In this document: one piece after another, positions 17,392 to 26,632 of the stretch
Position numbering within the stretch: position 1 is the stretch's first letter
Layout of the letters: every line of letters starts with the position of its first letter
From: Actinomycetes bacterium
GTDB lineage: Bacteria; Actinomycetota; Acidimicrobiia; Acidimicrobiales; UBA8190
NCBI GenBank assembly: GCA_021803325.1
Contig: JAJZLP010000033.1
Location: forward strand, 1-64,000
DNA: 64,000 nucleotides
Reading direction: 5' to 3'
Made by a program: the position numbers and the translations under genes
The notes under the pieces: generated by a model
Seen by the model: the letters and a program-made list of their open reading frames with translations, nothing else
Databases searched by the model: none
What the model was told of the DNA's origin: nothing

Positions 17392-18162
17392 CTACCAGTG
17401 CAGGCGCTCGAGCCAGGCGGGCAGGGCATCGAGGTCACCGCTCACCTGGTCGGGTGCCGGCTGGCGGCGGCCCCAGGCCAGCAGCAGCAACGACGGAGCC
17501 GGCGCGGTCACGGTGACGCCGGCCAGCTCGGTCGGGTCGTGCGCGCCAGCCGTGGGATCGGCGTCCTCCGACCGGTGCGAGCGCAGCCCGCCGTCGGTCG
17601 TCTCGACCGTCCACCTGGCGCCGTCCCCCGACGCCACCAGGTGCAGGGGCGCCACAGGCTCGGCGCCGTCCTTGGCGTAGGGGAGGAAGATCCCGAGGAC
17701 CTCGTCGATGCCGTCGGCGACCAGGATCGGGTCCACCTCGGTGTCGAGCGCGACCGGCGCGCCCAGGGCCTCGTCCACGTCGGCCCGGTGGACCAGGGTC
17801 TCGTGGGCCATCCGGCGCCTCCAGAAGGAGGCGGTGACCAGCTCCTTGCGCCACCCGCCGGCCGGGGCGTCCCCGCCCGCAGCTGCCAGGGCGTCGACCA
17901 TGGCGGTGGCCCGCTCCGCCAGCCACGGCACCCGGTCCGGGCCGTCGGGGCCCCGGGGCAGGCTGCGCATGTCCACCGGCTCGGTGGCCCGCTGGCGCAC
18001 CTGGGCCTCCACCCACGTGTAGATCATCCCGAGGTGGAGCCCGACCTTGGCCACGTCCCACCCGGGGCAGCCGGGCACCGGCGCATCGGGTCGCACGGCC
18101 AGCGCGGCGCAGACGGCGGCCGTGTCCTGCTCGATCGAGGCGAGGTAGCGCGAAGGGTCCAT
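17392..18162 (-). CDS. maleylpyruvate isomerase family mycothiol-dependent enzyme
   Basis: Encodes 256 aa. The N-terminal domain has the DinB-like pattern VPGCPGWDVAKVGLHLGMIYTW near residues 28-50 and RRRMAHETLVHRADVDEAL at about 114-132, which supplies metal-ligand His residues. The C-terminal domain is sterol-carrier-like. In actinobacteria this family uses mycothiol as cofactor, for example in maleylpyruvate isomerisation or thiol transfer; the substrate here is unknown. A GGAGGG stretch lies just upstream of the ATG. It is divergent from the DsbA-like gene with about 40 nt between starts. Confidence 0.85.
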   Translation of the reverse strand: MDPSRYLASIEQDTAAVCAALAVRPDAPVPGCPGWDVAKVGLHLGMIYTWVEAQVRQRATEPVDMRSLPRGPDGPDRVPWLAERATAMVDALAAAGGDAPAGGWRKELVTASFWRRRMAHETLVHRADVDEALGAPVALDTEVDPILVADGIDEVLGIFLPYAKDGAEPVAPLHLVASGDGARWTVETTDGGLRSHRSEDADPTAGAHDPTELAGVTVTAPAPSLLLLAWGRRQPAPDQVSGDLDALPAWLERLHW

Positions 18163-18202
18163 GGAGGGAACTGTCCCACACCCGCGCCGCTACGTTGGCC
18201 CC

Positions 18203-18922
18203 ATGGAGCCCGCCGACGTCAACTTCTACTTCGATCCCGTGTGCCCGTTCGCCTGGATGACCAGCACGTGGCTGCGCATGGTGTCCGCCCAGCGCGACTA
18301 CTCGGTCGACTGGCGCTTCATCTCCCTGCGCCTGGTGAACGCGTCCGTCGACTACGACACCCACTTCCCACCCGGCTACGAGGAGGGGCACACCGCCGGC
18401 CTACGGATGCTGCGGGTGGCGGCCCGGGTGCGGGCCGAGCACGGGCGCGAGGCGGTCGGCCCCCTCTACCGGGCCATCGGCACCCGGACGTTCGACACCG
18501 CCCCCGGCGAGCGGTCGGGGGGAGCGCCGGGGTCGCGGGCGTTCATGGACGAGGTCCTGGCCGAGGTGGGGTTGCCGGCCGGGCTGGCTGACGCGCTGGA
18601 CGACACCGGGCTCGACGCCGAGCTCCAGCGCGAGACCGACGAGGCACTCGCCCTGACCGGGCGGGACGTGGGCACGCCCATCATCCACTTCCAGCCGCCG
18701 CATGGCACGGCCTTCTTCGGGCCGGTGATCAGCCGGCTGCCGGGCGAGGAGGACGCGGCCCGTCTGTGGGACCACGTGGTCGGCCTGGCCACCTTCGGCG
18801 GGTTCGCCGAGCTCAAGCGGAGCCTGCGGGAGCAGCCCCAGCTGGCCAGCTTCGGCGTGCAGCCCGGCGAGGTCGGCGTGGAGGAGGACTGGCACGGGGG
18901 AAGCCGCCGGCTGAAGAAGTGA
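18203..18922 (+). CDS. DsbA-family thioredoxin-fold protein, Rv2466c-like
   Basis: Encodes 239 aa. ATG 18203 follows TACGTT (18191-18196) by 6 nt. The N-terminus NFYFDPVCPFAWMTSTWL is the thioredoxin-fold first strand and active-site loop; the motif is Cys-Pro-Phe-Ala rather than a CxxC pair, so only one Cys is present. A long helical insertion follows, then GTPIIHF with the cis-Pro near residue 156. The family includes the mycothiol-dependent nitroreductase Rv2466c, which has a CPWC motif; this single-Cys version would work by a monothiol mechanism, if it is active. The gene sits next to a mycothiol-type enzyme, which fits. Confidence 0.75.
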   Translation: MEPADVNFYFDPVCPFAWMTSTWLRMVSAQRDYSVDWRFISLRLVNASVDYDTHFPPGYEEGHTAGLRMLRVAARVRAEHGREAVGPLYRAIGTRTFDTAPGERSGGAPGSRAFMDEVLAEVGLPAGLADALDDTGLDAELQRETDEALALTGRDVGTPIIHFQPPHGTAFFGPVISRLPGEEDAARLWDHVVGLATFGGFAELKRSLREQPQLASFGVQPGEVGVEEDWHGGSRRLKK

Positions 18923-18959
18923 GCGGTGGCCCGGCCGGGCCACGGGTAGCGTGCGAGCC

Positions 18960-19871
18960 ATGCGTTTCGCCACCGACGTCACCGTCACCGGCCCCTGGCG
19001 GTCCCCGGCGCAGATGCTCGCCGACCAGGTGATCGGCGACCACGCGTCGGTCCACGACGAGGGGATGGCCGCCTCGGTCGGCCTGGCCGGTGCACCCATC
19101 GAGGGTCCCACCCACTTCAGCCAGTTCGATCCGCTGGCCGCCACCGTGTGGGGGCGGCGCTGGTTCGAGGAGGGGTGCATCTCCAGCCACTTCCGCACCA
19201 TGGTGGTGGAGGGGGAGCGGGTCCAGGCGTCCCTCACCACGGCCGGTCCCGACTCGGCCACCATCGAGGCCCACAAGGAGGACGGCGCCCAGGTCCTGAC
19301 GGGCACGGCATCGGTGGGCACCGGGGCGGGTCCGACCGAGCTCGACGGTCGCCTGGCCGCGTTGGGAGACCCGGGCGAGCTCTTCATCGTCGACCGTCTC
19401 GAGGTGGGCATGCGGTCGTCGGGGGGCACCGCCACCATGGTCCGGGGCGAGTCCAACGGGCCGCTCTACCCGTTCTCGCTCGACGACAAGCTGGCTCGGA
19501 TCACCGAACCTCACCCGTGGTACACGGAGGAGGGAGGGGCGGCGTCCCCATGGGGCACCGCCGCCGTCCCCATGGAGATGGTGAGCGTGCTGGCCCACCG
19601 GGGTGGCAACGACCTTCCGGTGCGCGGTCCCGCCCTCGGGCTCTTTCTCGGCCTCGAGATCCGGCTCCTCGACGGCCCCGTCCTGGTCGGCCGCCCCTAC
19701 CGCCTCGACCACGAGGTGGTCGGGCTGGGCCAGAGCCGCCGCACCGAGTCCTACTGGACCCGCACCACCGTCACCGACGAGGAGCGGGGCACGGTCACCG
19801 CCGTCGTCCTCCTCCATTCGGGGGTGTTCAAGGCGTCCTACGCCGACTACCCGCAGGATCGGCTGGCCTGA
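18960..19871 (+). CDS. uncharacterised protein, possible hotdog-fold
   Basis: Encodes 303 aa from ATG 18960; TAGCGT (18947-18952) precedes it by 7 nt, so it is probably leaderless. No signal peptide or membrane segment. GLAGAPIEGPTHFSQFDPL near residues 41-59 recalls the substrate loop of MaoC-like hotdog dehydratases, and a second similar half (RGPALGLFLGLEIRLLDGP) follows, suggesting a double-hotdog arrangement. This is inference from pattern only, and I do not recognise the exact family. A hotdog hydratase would suit a lipid-catabolism neighbourhood. Confidence 0.5.
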   Translation: MRFATDVTVTGPWRSPAQMLADQVIGDHASVHDEGMAASVGLAGAPIEGPTHFSQFDPLAATVWGRRWFEEGCISSHFRTMVVEGERVQASLTTAGPDSATIEAHKEDGAQVLTGTASVGTGAGPTELDGRLAALGDPGELFIVDRLEVGMRSSGGTATMVRGESNGPLYPFSLDDKLARITEPHPWYTEEGGAASPWGTAAVPMEMVSVLAHRGGNDLPVRGPALGLFLGLEIRLLDGPVLVGRPYRLDHEVVGLGQSRRTESYWTRTTVTDEERGTVTAVVLLHSGVFKASYADYPQDRLA

Positions 19872-19978
19872 TCGGGCCACCGCACCGCCGCACCGCCGCA
19901 CCGGCACCCCACAGCCCCGGCAGGGACCGGCCCGGGCATCGGGTGACGGTCAGGAAGGCGGCGGTCCCCCGGTCGGCG

Positions 19979-21112
19979 TCAGTCCGGTCGCCCACCCACG
20001 GGGAGCACGTCCTCCAGTGCTGCGACAGGCAGGCCGTGGGCGTCTGCGACCGCCGGGTAGACGACCGCCCCGCCGGCGACGTTCACGCCGCGGGCCAGGG
20101 CCGGATCGGCCGCCACGGCGACGGCCGTTCCCCGCCCTGCGAGCTCGAGGACGTAGGGCAGGGTGACGTTGGCGAGTGCGTGGGTCGACGTGTGGGGGAC
20201 GGCGCCCGGCATGTTGGCCACGCAGTAGTAGATGGTGTCGTGCACCACGAAGGTCGGGTCCGAGTGCGTCGTCGGTCTGCTGTGGGCGAAGCATCCGCCC
20301 TGGTCGATGGCCACATCCACCAGCACGGCGCCGGTCTTCATCTTCCGCACCAGCGCGTCGTCGACCAGCTCGGGTGCCCGGGCCCCGGTCACGAGGACGG
20401 CCCCGACCACCAGGTCGGCATCGGACACCACCCGGGTCACCTCGTAGGTCGTCGACGCCAGGGTCTGCAGGCGCCCCTGGAACATGCGGTCGAGGCGGCG
20501 GAGCTTGTCGACGTCGCGGTCGAGGACCACCGTGGCGGCGCCCATGCCGACCGCCACCGCCGCCGCGCTCGTCCCCACCGTCCCGGCACCAAGCACCACC
20601 ACCTGGGCATCGCGGGCCCCCGACACGCCGCCGAGGAGCACGCCCCGGCCGCCGGCTTCCCGTTCGAGGAAGTGGGCGCCCACCTGGGGGGCCATCCGCC
20701 CGGCCACCTCGGACATCGGTGTGAGGAGGGGGAGCGACCCGTCGGCCCGTTGCACCGTCTCGAAGGCGATGGCGGTGGTGCCCGACTCGACCAGCGCGTC
20801 GGTGCAGGCGCGGGACGCGGCGAGGTGGAGGTAGGCGAACACAACGAGACCGGGCCGGAGGAACCCGTACTCGGACGCCACCGGCTCCTTGACCTTGACC
20901 ACCAGGTCCGCCTTCGCCCACACGTCACCGGCCGATGCGGCGACGTGGGCGCCGGCCGCCTCGTACTCGGCGTCGGCGATGGACGAGCCCTCCCCGGCGC
21001 CCCGCTCGACGGACACCCGGTGGCCGGCCCGGACGAGCTCGTGGACGCCGGCGGGCGTCATGGCCACCCGGTACTCGTCCGCCTTCACCTCTCTCGGCAC
21101 ACCGATCTGCAT
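19979..21112 (-). CDS. ald: alanine dehydrogenase
   Basis: Encodes 377 aa; ATG 21112 follows GGAGGAGG and gives the standard N-terminus MQIGVPREVKADEYRVAMTP. Pyruvate-binding Arg15, Lys75 (VKVKEP) and His96 (YLHLA) fall at the same positions as in characterised alanine dehydrogenases. The NAD-binding loop is VLGAGTVGTSAAAVAVGMGA, and the conserved NMPGAVPHTSTHALANVTLP stretch is present. The enzyme interconverts L-alanine and pyruvate plus ammonia with NAD. It is monocistronic, with no obvious regulator adjacent. Confidence 0.96.
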   Translation of the reverse strand: MQIGVPREVKADEYRVAMTPAGVHELVRAGHRVSVERGAGEGSSIADAEYEAAGAHVAASAGDVWAKADLVVKVKEPVASEYGFLRPGLVVFAYLHLAASRACTDALVESGTTAIAFETVQRADGSLPLLTPMSEVAGRMAPQVGAHFLEREAGGRGVLLGGVSGARDAQVVVLGAGTVGTSAAAVAVGMGAATVVLDRDVDKLRRLDRMFQGRLQTLASTTYEVTRVVSDADLVVGAVLVTGARAPELVDDALVRKMKTGAVLVDVAIDQGGCFAHSRPTTHSDPTFVVHDTIYYCVANMPGAVPHTSTHALANVTLPYVLELAGRGTAVAVAADPALARGVNVAGGAVVYPAVADAHGLPVAALEDVLPVGGRPD

Positions 21113-21243
21113 GGGCCACCTCCTCCGGTGCATCTGCCTGCCCCCACCTTGCCCCGCGTCGGGCATGGCGCGCCCGGCGACGCCGGCCTGGTGGCACCGG
21201 CCCGGTGGCGCAGCTCGAAGCCGACCACTCAGGTGGCGACCGG

Positions 21244-21903
21244 TCAGGTGGCGGGCCGGTCGGGGATCGCCGCCAGCCCGCCCAGGGCCGCGCCGGTGAC
21301 CTCGGCGACCGTCGTGCGTGCCGGCAGGGACCGGTGCCGCCGGAGCACGAGGATGAACGCGGCGAAGACGGTGTTACAGGTGAGGAGGGTCACCGGGTAG
21401 AGGAGCGTCACCACGCTGAACACGTCGAGGGCGAGGATCCCGGCCAGCATCCGGACCGCTCCGCTGAGGAAGAGGAGCGGCGACTCGTGCTCCGGGTGGG
21501 CCTGGGCCAGGCGGACGCTCGGGACGAAGCCGATGACCTCGACGGCGGCGATGGTGATGACCGCCCCGAGCGGGTTCCCGGTGATGGCCCACAGTCCCAC
21601 CGCACCGAGGGCGCCGGCCAGGCTGAGCCAGTCGATGGGGTGCATCGACCACCGCCCGTGCTTGAGCGACAGCACGGTGATGGCTGCGCAGAAGGCTGCG
21701 CCGATCCCCAGGATGGCCGTGCCGGGGCCGGCGTGCTTGTCGATCTGTGCCGCCAGCCCGATGGCGGTGATGGAGGTCCAGATGGCCCACGACACCGGGT
21801 GGGGGCGGATCCGCCCGGAGGGGATGGCCACCAGGTATGCCACGTAGGGACCGCTGGCCACCAGCCCGACCCCAACCAGTACCCACTGCCAGGCCGAGCC
21901 CAT
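21244..21903 (-). CDS. polytopic membrane protein, PQ-loop-like
   Basis: Encodes 219 aa with about six or seven hydrophobic segments (for example WVLVGVGLVASGPYVAYLVA, AILGIGAAFCAAITVLSL, LSLAGALGAVGLWAIT, MLAGILALDVFSVVTLLYPV). Two halves each contain a short Pro-rich turn (HPVSWAIWTS and HPIDWLSLAG), reminiscent of the repeated triple-helix bundles of PQ-loop/SemiSWEET transporters, but I am not certain. It is divergent from the TetR gene with about 70 nt between the starts, so it may be that regulator's target. Confidence 0.6.
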   Translation of the reverse strand: MGSAWQWVLVGVGLVASGPYVAYLVAIPSGRIRPHPVSWAIWTSITAIGLAAQIDKHAGPGTAILGIGAAFCAAITVLSLKHGRWSMHPIDWLSLAGALGAVGLWAITGNPLGAVITIAAVEVIGFVPSVRLAQAHPEHESPLLFLSGAVRMLAGILALDVFSVVTLLYPVTLLTCNTVFAAFILVLRRHRSLPARTTVAEVTGAALGGLAAIPDRPAT

Positions 21904-21975
21904 CACACCGCCATTCTCGCAGCGTCCACCGGGGCCCGGATCGTCGTGCCCCTGCCGGCGCCGTAACCTGGGCCC

Positions 21976-22581
21976 ATGACTCCGGGTCCTGCCCAGAGCC
22001 TCGATGACGGCCGGGTGTTGCGTGGCCTGCGCAACCGCGAAGCACTGGTCGAGGCCATCATCACCCTGAACGAGGAGGGGGTGCTGCGGCCGAGCGCGGC
22101 CGAGATCGCCGAGCGGGCCGGCGTCTCGCTACGGTCCGTCTACCGGCACTTCGAGGACATGGCCGGCCTGCACGAGGCGGCGGCCGAGCGCCAGTTGGAG
22201 CGGATCGCACCGCTCATCGTCGAGGTGCCTCCCGACGGACCGCTGGCCGCACGGATCGAGGAGTTCGTCGACCACCGGGCCCGGCTCCTCGAGACCAACA
22301 TCCCCGTTCGCCGGGCCGCCGACCTGCGTGAGCCGTTCTTCCCCGAGCTGCGCCGGGTGCTCGACGGCGGCCGGCGGATGCTGCGGGACCAGGTGGAGAC
22401 GACGTTCGCCCCCGAGATCGACGCCCTCCGGGGTGCGGACCGCGACGCGGCCCGCAGGGCCGCCGACCTGGCTGCCAGCTACGAGGCGTGGGAGTTCCTC
22501 CGCGTCTACCAGGGCGCCTCGTTCGACGAGGCGTCGGTCGTCATGGCCCGGTTGCTGCGGGCCGCGTTGGCAGCGGATTGA
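21976..22581 (+). CDS. TetR-family transcriptional regulator
   Basis: Encodes 201 aa. The N-terminal helix-turn-helix is LRPSAAEIAERAGVSLRSVY followed by RHFEDMAGLHEAAAERQLE at about residues 37-74, typical of TetR. The C-terminal ligand domain is helical and not diagnostic. TAACCT (21964-21969) lies 6 nt before the ATG, which indicates a leaderless transcript. Likely targets are itself and the divergent membrane protein gene. Confidence 0.85.
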   Translation: MTPGPAQSLDDGRVLRGLRNREALVEAIITLNEEGVLRPSAAEIAERAGVSLRSVYRHFEDMAGLHEAAAERQLERIAPLIVEVPPDGPLAARIEEFVDHRARLLETNIPVRRAADLREPFFPELRRVLDGGRRMLRDQVETTFAPEIDALRGADRDAARRAADLAASYEAWEFLRVYQGASFDEASVVMARLLRAALAAD

Positions 22582-22709
22582 CCCTGAAGCCGGCTGACCC
22601 GGGGGTGGACTCACCTCCAGGGCGGACCGACGGCGCGCCACCGCCTGCCGGGAGCGGGCGTGGGGGCTCGCGCTCACCGGCAGGCGGGTGACGTGCCGCC
22701 CGGGGTGGG

Positions 22710-23738
22710 TCAGGGCAGCAGCTGGGTGACGGGTGCCACCGGCACGCCGTCGCTCCACGAGCCCATGTCGAAGCTGACGCCCGTCTGGCCGGCCAGTTGG
22801 GCGTCGAGCGCGGCCCAGTAGAAGCGGTAGTCCAGCGCGTCGAGGGTGCCGGTCCCGTCGAAGACGAAGTCGGACAGCCACGACGGCAGGATGCCGGTGC
22901 TGGTGGTCGACGCCATGTGGTTGGCCAGCAGGGCCGGCGAGCCGTGGGTGTCGGAGTGGGCCTCGTAGACGACCCTCGACGATGCGTGGGTCAGGGCGTC
23001 GTAGAGCATGGTGGGGTCCACCGACGGGGGCGCGATGGTGTCCTGGTCGCCGGTGAGGATCATGGTCGGCACGGTGATCCCGGCCGCACACGACTGCCAC
23101 GGCACCGGTGTGATGTGGACGAACGACGCCACGAAGCTGGGCAGCGACGCGTTGGGGTTCACCGACGGGTTGGCGAACATGATGGACTGCACGGGCACCC
23201 CGCCGTCGGCTGTCCAGCACGCGGCGAGCGACCCGCCGAGCGAGTGGCCCCACAGGGCGATGTGGTTGCGCTCGGCCAGCGATCCGAGGTGACCGAGGGC
23301 GTCGTTCACCGCGCTGATGGCCCGCTGCTCCATGGTGTTCTGGTTCGTGTCCATGAGGATCCCGATCAGCCCGGCCAGGTTGTACTGGGGGAAGATCACG
23401 ATGTAGCCCTCGGACGTGAGGTGGTCGATGAGCCCCTGGTAGATCTGGGGCGCCTGCAGCTCGAACCCGTGGAGCATGACGACCACCGGTGCCGAGCTGC
23501 CGTCCTTCAGCGTGGTGGGCACGTACCACCACACCTCCGAGCCGGCCCACTGGTTGCCGGCTGTCCCCTCCCAGTAGCCCGACGAGACGGCGGATGCCTG
23601 GGAGCCGTAGCCGGTGGCCTGCTGCCCGGGCGGCGTCGGTGTGGCCGCGCCTGCGGGCGTGGCACCCGCAGCGACGACCAGTCCCGCTCCTGTGATCACG
23701 GCCGCCGCCAGTGCAGCAGCCCGCATCAATCGATACAT
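22710..23738 (-). CDS. secreted alpha/beta hydrolase
   Basis: Encodes 342 aa. A signal peptide spans about residues 1-31 (Arg near the start, then a hydrophobic stretch ending Ala-Gly-Ala). The fold shows an oxyanion-type HGFE segment at residues 90-93, the nucleophile elbow GHSLGGS with Ser166, an acid candidate in GDQDTIAPPS (Asp231 or Asp233) and His265 in EAHSDTHGSPAL. The general layout resembles secreted chlorophyllase/PET-hydrolase-like esterases, but the substrate is unknown. An imperfect palindrome lies at 23784-23802, 46 nt upstream of the start. Confidence 0.85.
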   Translation of the reverse strand: MYRLMRAAALAAAVITGAGLVVAAGATPAGAATPTPPGQQATGYGSQASAVSSGYWEGTAGNQWAGSEVWWYVPTTLKDGSSAPVVVMLHGFELQAPQIYQGLIDHLTSEGYIVIFPQYNLAGLIGILMDTNQNTMEQRAISAVNDALGHLGSLAERNHIALWGHSLGGSLAACWTADGGVPVQSIMFANPSVNPNASLPSFVASFVHITPVPWQSCAAGITVPTMILTGDQDTIAPPSVDPTMLYDALTHASSRVVYEAHSDTHGSPALLANHMASTTSTGILPSWLSDFVFDGTGTLDALDYRFYWAALDAQLAGQTGVSFDMGSWSDGVPVAPVTQLLP

Positions 23739-23783
23739 GGTTCCCCCCTTGTGCGATTGGCAGGTGGTGCCTCCGGGTAGATA

Positions 23784-23802
23784 GAGGCACTAGTAGTGAC
23801 TC
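23784..23802. promoter_or_regulatory. 19-bp near-palindrome, candidate operator
   Basis: The sequence GAGGCACTA-G-TAGTGACTC is an inverted repeat of 9-nt arms with one mismatch. It stands out in an AT-richer patch between the secreted hydrolase (minus) and the RNA methyltransferase (plus), upstream of both. It could be an operator for either gene; the regulator is unknown. Confidence 0.5.
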
Positions 23803-23873
23803 TAAACCGGCGGGTTTCCGATGTCGAGGGGTCGGGTGGTCGCCGCCACTGTGGGTGGTGTCAGACTGCCCGG

Positions 23874-25271
23874 ATGGAGGAGATTGCCGCTGCCGTGCCT
23901 GGTGACGAGCGCAGAGCCGAGGGCGGCGAGGCGTCCGCCGCCACACTCGGTGTCGGCGCCGAAGCCGGTGTCGGCGCACAGGCCGGTGCCGGGGCGGATA
24001 CCGGAGCCGGTGTGCTCGAGCTCCGGGTGGGGGCGATGGCCGCCGGCGGGGGCTGCGTGGCCCATGCCCCGGACGGCCGGGTGGTCTTCGTACGGCACTC
24101 GCTCCCCGGCGAGCTGGTGCGGGCCCGGGTCACCTCGGAGACGGCACGGTTCCTGCGCGCCGATGCGGTGGCGGTGGTCGAGCGCTCCCCCGACCGGGTC
24201 GACCCCCCGTGCCCGGCAGCCGGCCCCGGAGGGTGCGGCGGGTGCGACTGGCAGCACGTGGCCCTCCCCGCCCAGCGCCGACTGAAGTCCGAGCTCGTCT
24301 CCGAGCAGTTGCGCCGCCTGGCCGGGGTCGACGTACCCGTCGCCGTCGAGGAGCTTCCCGGCACGCCGGACGGCCTCGGCTGGCGGACCCGCGTCCAGTT
24401 CGCCGTGGACGGTGACGGCCGGGTGGGCATGCACCGGCACCGGTCGCACGACGTCCACCCGCTGAAGCGTTGCCTCATCGCCCATCCGGCCGTCGAGGCG
24501 GTGGGGGTCGAACAGCGGTCGTGGCCGGGGGTCGAGCGGGTCGAGGTGGAGGCGTCGGCCACCGGCGGCGGGGCCGTGGTGGTGGTGCCCGGCGGGCGGG
24601 GCGGTCCCCGAGCCGGTATCCGGACCAGCGCCCGCGCCCTTCCCGACGTGGAGGCGGGTCTGGTTGACGGCCGCCGCGTGGTGCGCCCGCCGGGTGCGAT
24701 CCACCACCGCGTACTGGGCCGGGAGTTCCGGGTCAGCGCCGGCGTGTTCTGGCAGGTGCATCCGGCGGCTCCGGCCGTCCTCGCCGGCGCGGTGCTCGAC
24801 GCCCTGGAGGTGACACCGGGCGAATCGGTCGCCGATCTCTATGCCGGCGCCGGCTTGTTCGCCGCCCTGGCCGCCGAGCGGGTGGGGACGTCGGGGTCGG
24901 TGGTGGCCGTCGAGCGCAACGGGGCGGCCTGTGCTGACGCCCGAGCCAACACCGCCGACCTCCCCCAGGTGTCGGTCGTCCGGGAGGCGGTCACCCCGCG
25001 TGTGGTTTCCACCGGGATCGGCCGGCCCGACGTCGTCGTCCTCGATCCCGCCCGCGAGGGGGCCGGCCGTGACGTGAGCGCCGCCCTCGCCGCGCTGGTG
25101 CCCGCCCCCCGCCGCATCGCCTACGTGGCCTGTGACCCGGCGTCGCTCGCCCGTGACCTCCGGGTGTTCCTCGACGCCGGGTGGCGCCTGGCGTCACTGC
25201 GAGCCTTCGACCTGTTCCCGATGACCGAACACGTCGAGGTGCTGGCTGTGGTGGAGCCGCCCGCTGCGTGA
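23874..25271 (+). CDS. TrmA/RumA-family class I RNA m5U methyltransferase
   Basis: Encodes 465 aa; ATG 23874 follows CAGACT (23862-23867) by 6 nt. After an Ala/Gly-rich N-terminal extension of about 45 residues comes a TRAM-like domain (VLELRVGAMAAGGGCVAHAP). Cys113, Cys121, Cys124 and Cys200 are spaced like the 4Fe-4S ligands of RumA. The methyltransferase domain has DLYAGAGLFA, VVVLDPAREG and the catalytic Cys in YVACDPASLARDL. The enzyme should transfer a methyl group from SAM to C5 of a uridine in rRNA or tRNA; which site cannot be said. Confidence 0.9.
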   Translation: MEEIAAAVPGDERRAEGGEASAATLGVGAEAGVGAQAGAGADTGAGVLELRVGAMAAGGGCVAHAPDGRVVFVRHSLPGELVRARVTSETARFLRADAVAVVERSPDRVDPPCPAAGPGGCGGCDWQHVALPAQRRLKSELVSEQLRRLAGVDVPVAVEELPGTPDGLGWRTRVQFAVDGDGRVGMHRHRSHDVHPLKRCLIAHPAVEAVGVEQRSWPGVERVEVEASATGGGAVVVVPGGRGGPRAGIRTSARALPDVEAGLVDGRRVVRPPGAIHHRVLGREFRVSAGVFWQVHPAAPAVLAGAVLDALEVTPGESVADLYAGAGLFAALAAERVGTSGSVVAVERNGAACADARANTADLPQVSVVREAVTPRVVSTGIGRPDVVVLDPAREGAGRDVSAALAALVPAPRRIAYVACDPASLARDLRVFLDAGWRLASLRAFDLFPMTEHVEVLAVVEPPAA

Positions 25272-25366
25272 GCGGTGCGGGGTGATCGGTGCCGGGTGCG
25301 GGGTGGTCGGCGCTGGTTGTCGGGTGCTGCCGGCCGGCAGCCGGTCCGAGCGGCGCCGGGTACAGG

Positions 25367-26632
25367 TCAGGCGCCGGTGCCGCCGGCTCCGGTTCCCGCG
25401 CCCGCGCCCAACCCACCGGCCGACCTCACCTCGGCGATGCGGGCGTCGTCCCAGCCGAGTACGTCATGGAGGACCTCGTCGGTGTGCTGCCCCGGGGTGG
25501 GTGCCATGGTCGGCAGCGGGAGCTCCTCGCCAACGAACTTGAGGGGGGTGGGGAGCTCGTCGGCGCCCAGCCGCTCCTTCGGGATCCACCGGAAGCGGTC
25601 CTGGAACTGGGGGTCGTCGGCGATGGTCTGGGGGGTGTTGACCGGCCCGATGGGGACGTTCGCCTCGACACCGAAGTCGATCCACTCGGCTGCCGTCCGG
25701 GTGGCGAAGATGTCACGCAGCTCGCGGCGCAGCTCCATGTTGCCCCGGGCGTGGTCGGCGTAGCGGGAACCGGGCCACCGGTCGAAGAGCTCGGTGCGTC
25801 CGAGGGCGGTGCAGAAGTTCTTCCAGAAGGCCTGCTCGGACGCCATGAACAGGACATGCCTGCCGTCGGCCGCCTCGTAGACCTGGTAGCGCACGCCCTC
25901 GACCATGCCGGCCGTTCCCGGTTCCCGGCGCTCGTAGCCGTCGGCCTTGTTGCCGGTCACCTCCGACTCGGGGCGCTCGTAGGCGCGCCACGTCTCGCTC
26001 CGGTACCAGTCCATGGCGGCCGCCGCGTCGGACTGGGCGATCTCGACGAAGCCGCCCTCGCCCGTCGTCTTGGCACGGAGGACGGCGGCCACGATCCCGA
26101 GGGCGCCGAAGAGGGGGCCGGCGTGGATGCCCATCGAGGCGTGCTCCGGCAGGTAGGTGAAGCCCTCCTCGTTCACCTGGGGCGAGACGATCCCGGCCCA
26201 CACGTCGTACGCGATGCCGTGGCTGGGCAGGTCACGGTAGGGGCCGGTCATGCCGTAGCCGGAGATGGTGCAGAAGACAAGCGCCGGGTTGAGCTGGCGC
26301 AGCTGCTCGTAGCCGACGCCGCGCCGGGCGAGACCGCCGGGGCGCATGGCCTCCACGACCACGTCCGACGCCGCAGCCAGTTGGCGGAAGACGTCGAGGT
26401 CGGCCTCGTTGCGGAGGTCGAGGGTGATCGAGCGCTTCCCCCGGTTGATGTGGAGGTGCATGAGGGAGACGCCCTCGACGATGGGCCATGTCATCTCGCG
26501 GATGTAGTCGCCGGCCGGCGGTTCGACCTTGATCACCTCGGCACCGAGGTCGACGAGCGGCATGGTCACGGCCGCAGGTCCGAGGGCGGACGCCTCGAGG
26601 ATGCGGATGCCGGCGAGGGGTGCGGTGGGCAT
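25367..26632 (-). CDS. CaiB/BaiF family III CoA-transferase
   Basis: Encodes 421 aa; the ATG is preceded by GGAGGA. The N-terminus (LAGIRILEASALGPAAVTMPLVDLGAEVIKVEPP, broken here only by my citation) and the RGKRSITLDL and GYGMTGPYRD blocks are typical of family III CoA-transferases, which move CoA between carboxylic acids. By eye, the usual catalytic Asp position, four residues before the Gly of the D-x-x-x-G pattern, reads Glu163-His164-Ala-Ser-Met-Gly, so the Asp seems replaced. The tail is a low-complexity Gly/Ala/Thr stretch. A perfect palindrome upstream (26741-26763) suggests TetR-type control. Confidence 0.88.
   Translation of the reverse strand: MPTAPLAGIRILEASALGPAAVTMPLVDLGAEVIKVEPPAGDYIREMTWPIVEGVSLMHLHINRGKRSITLDLRNEADLDVFRQLAAASDVVVEAMRPGGLARRGVGYEQLRQLNPALVFCTISGYGMTGPYRDLPSHGIAYDVWAGIVSPQVNEEGFTYLPEHASMGIHAGPLFGALGIVAAVLRAKTTGEGGFVEIAQSDAAAAMDWYRSETWRAYERPESEVTGNKADGYERREPGTAGMVEGVRYQVYEAADGRHVLFMASEQAFWKNFCTALGRTELFDRWPGSRYADHARGNMELRRELRDIFATRTAAEWIDFGVEANVPIGPVNTPQTIADDPQFQDRFRWIPKERLGADELPTPLKFVGEELPLPTMAPTPGQHTDEVLHDVLGWDDARIAEVRSAGGLGAGAGTGAGGTGA

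Noticed and set aside
19148-21400. 750-codon plus-strand frame
   Set aside because: Crosses the hotdog-like gene and is antisense to alanine dehydrogenase; composition (Arg, Pro, Gly, His) is that of a shadow frame.
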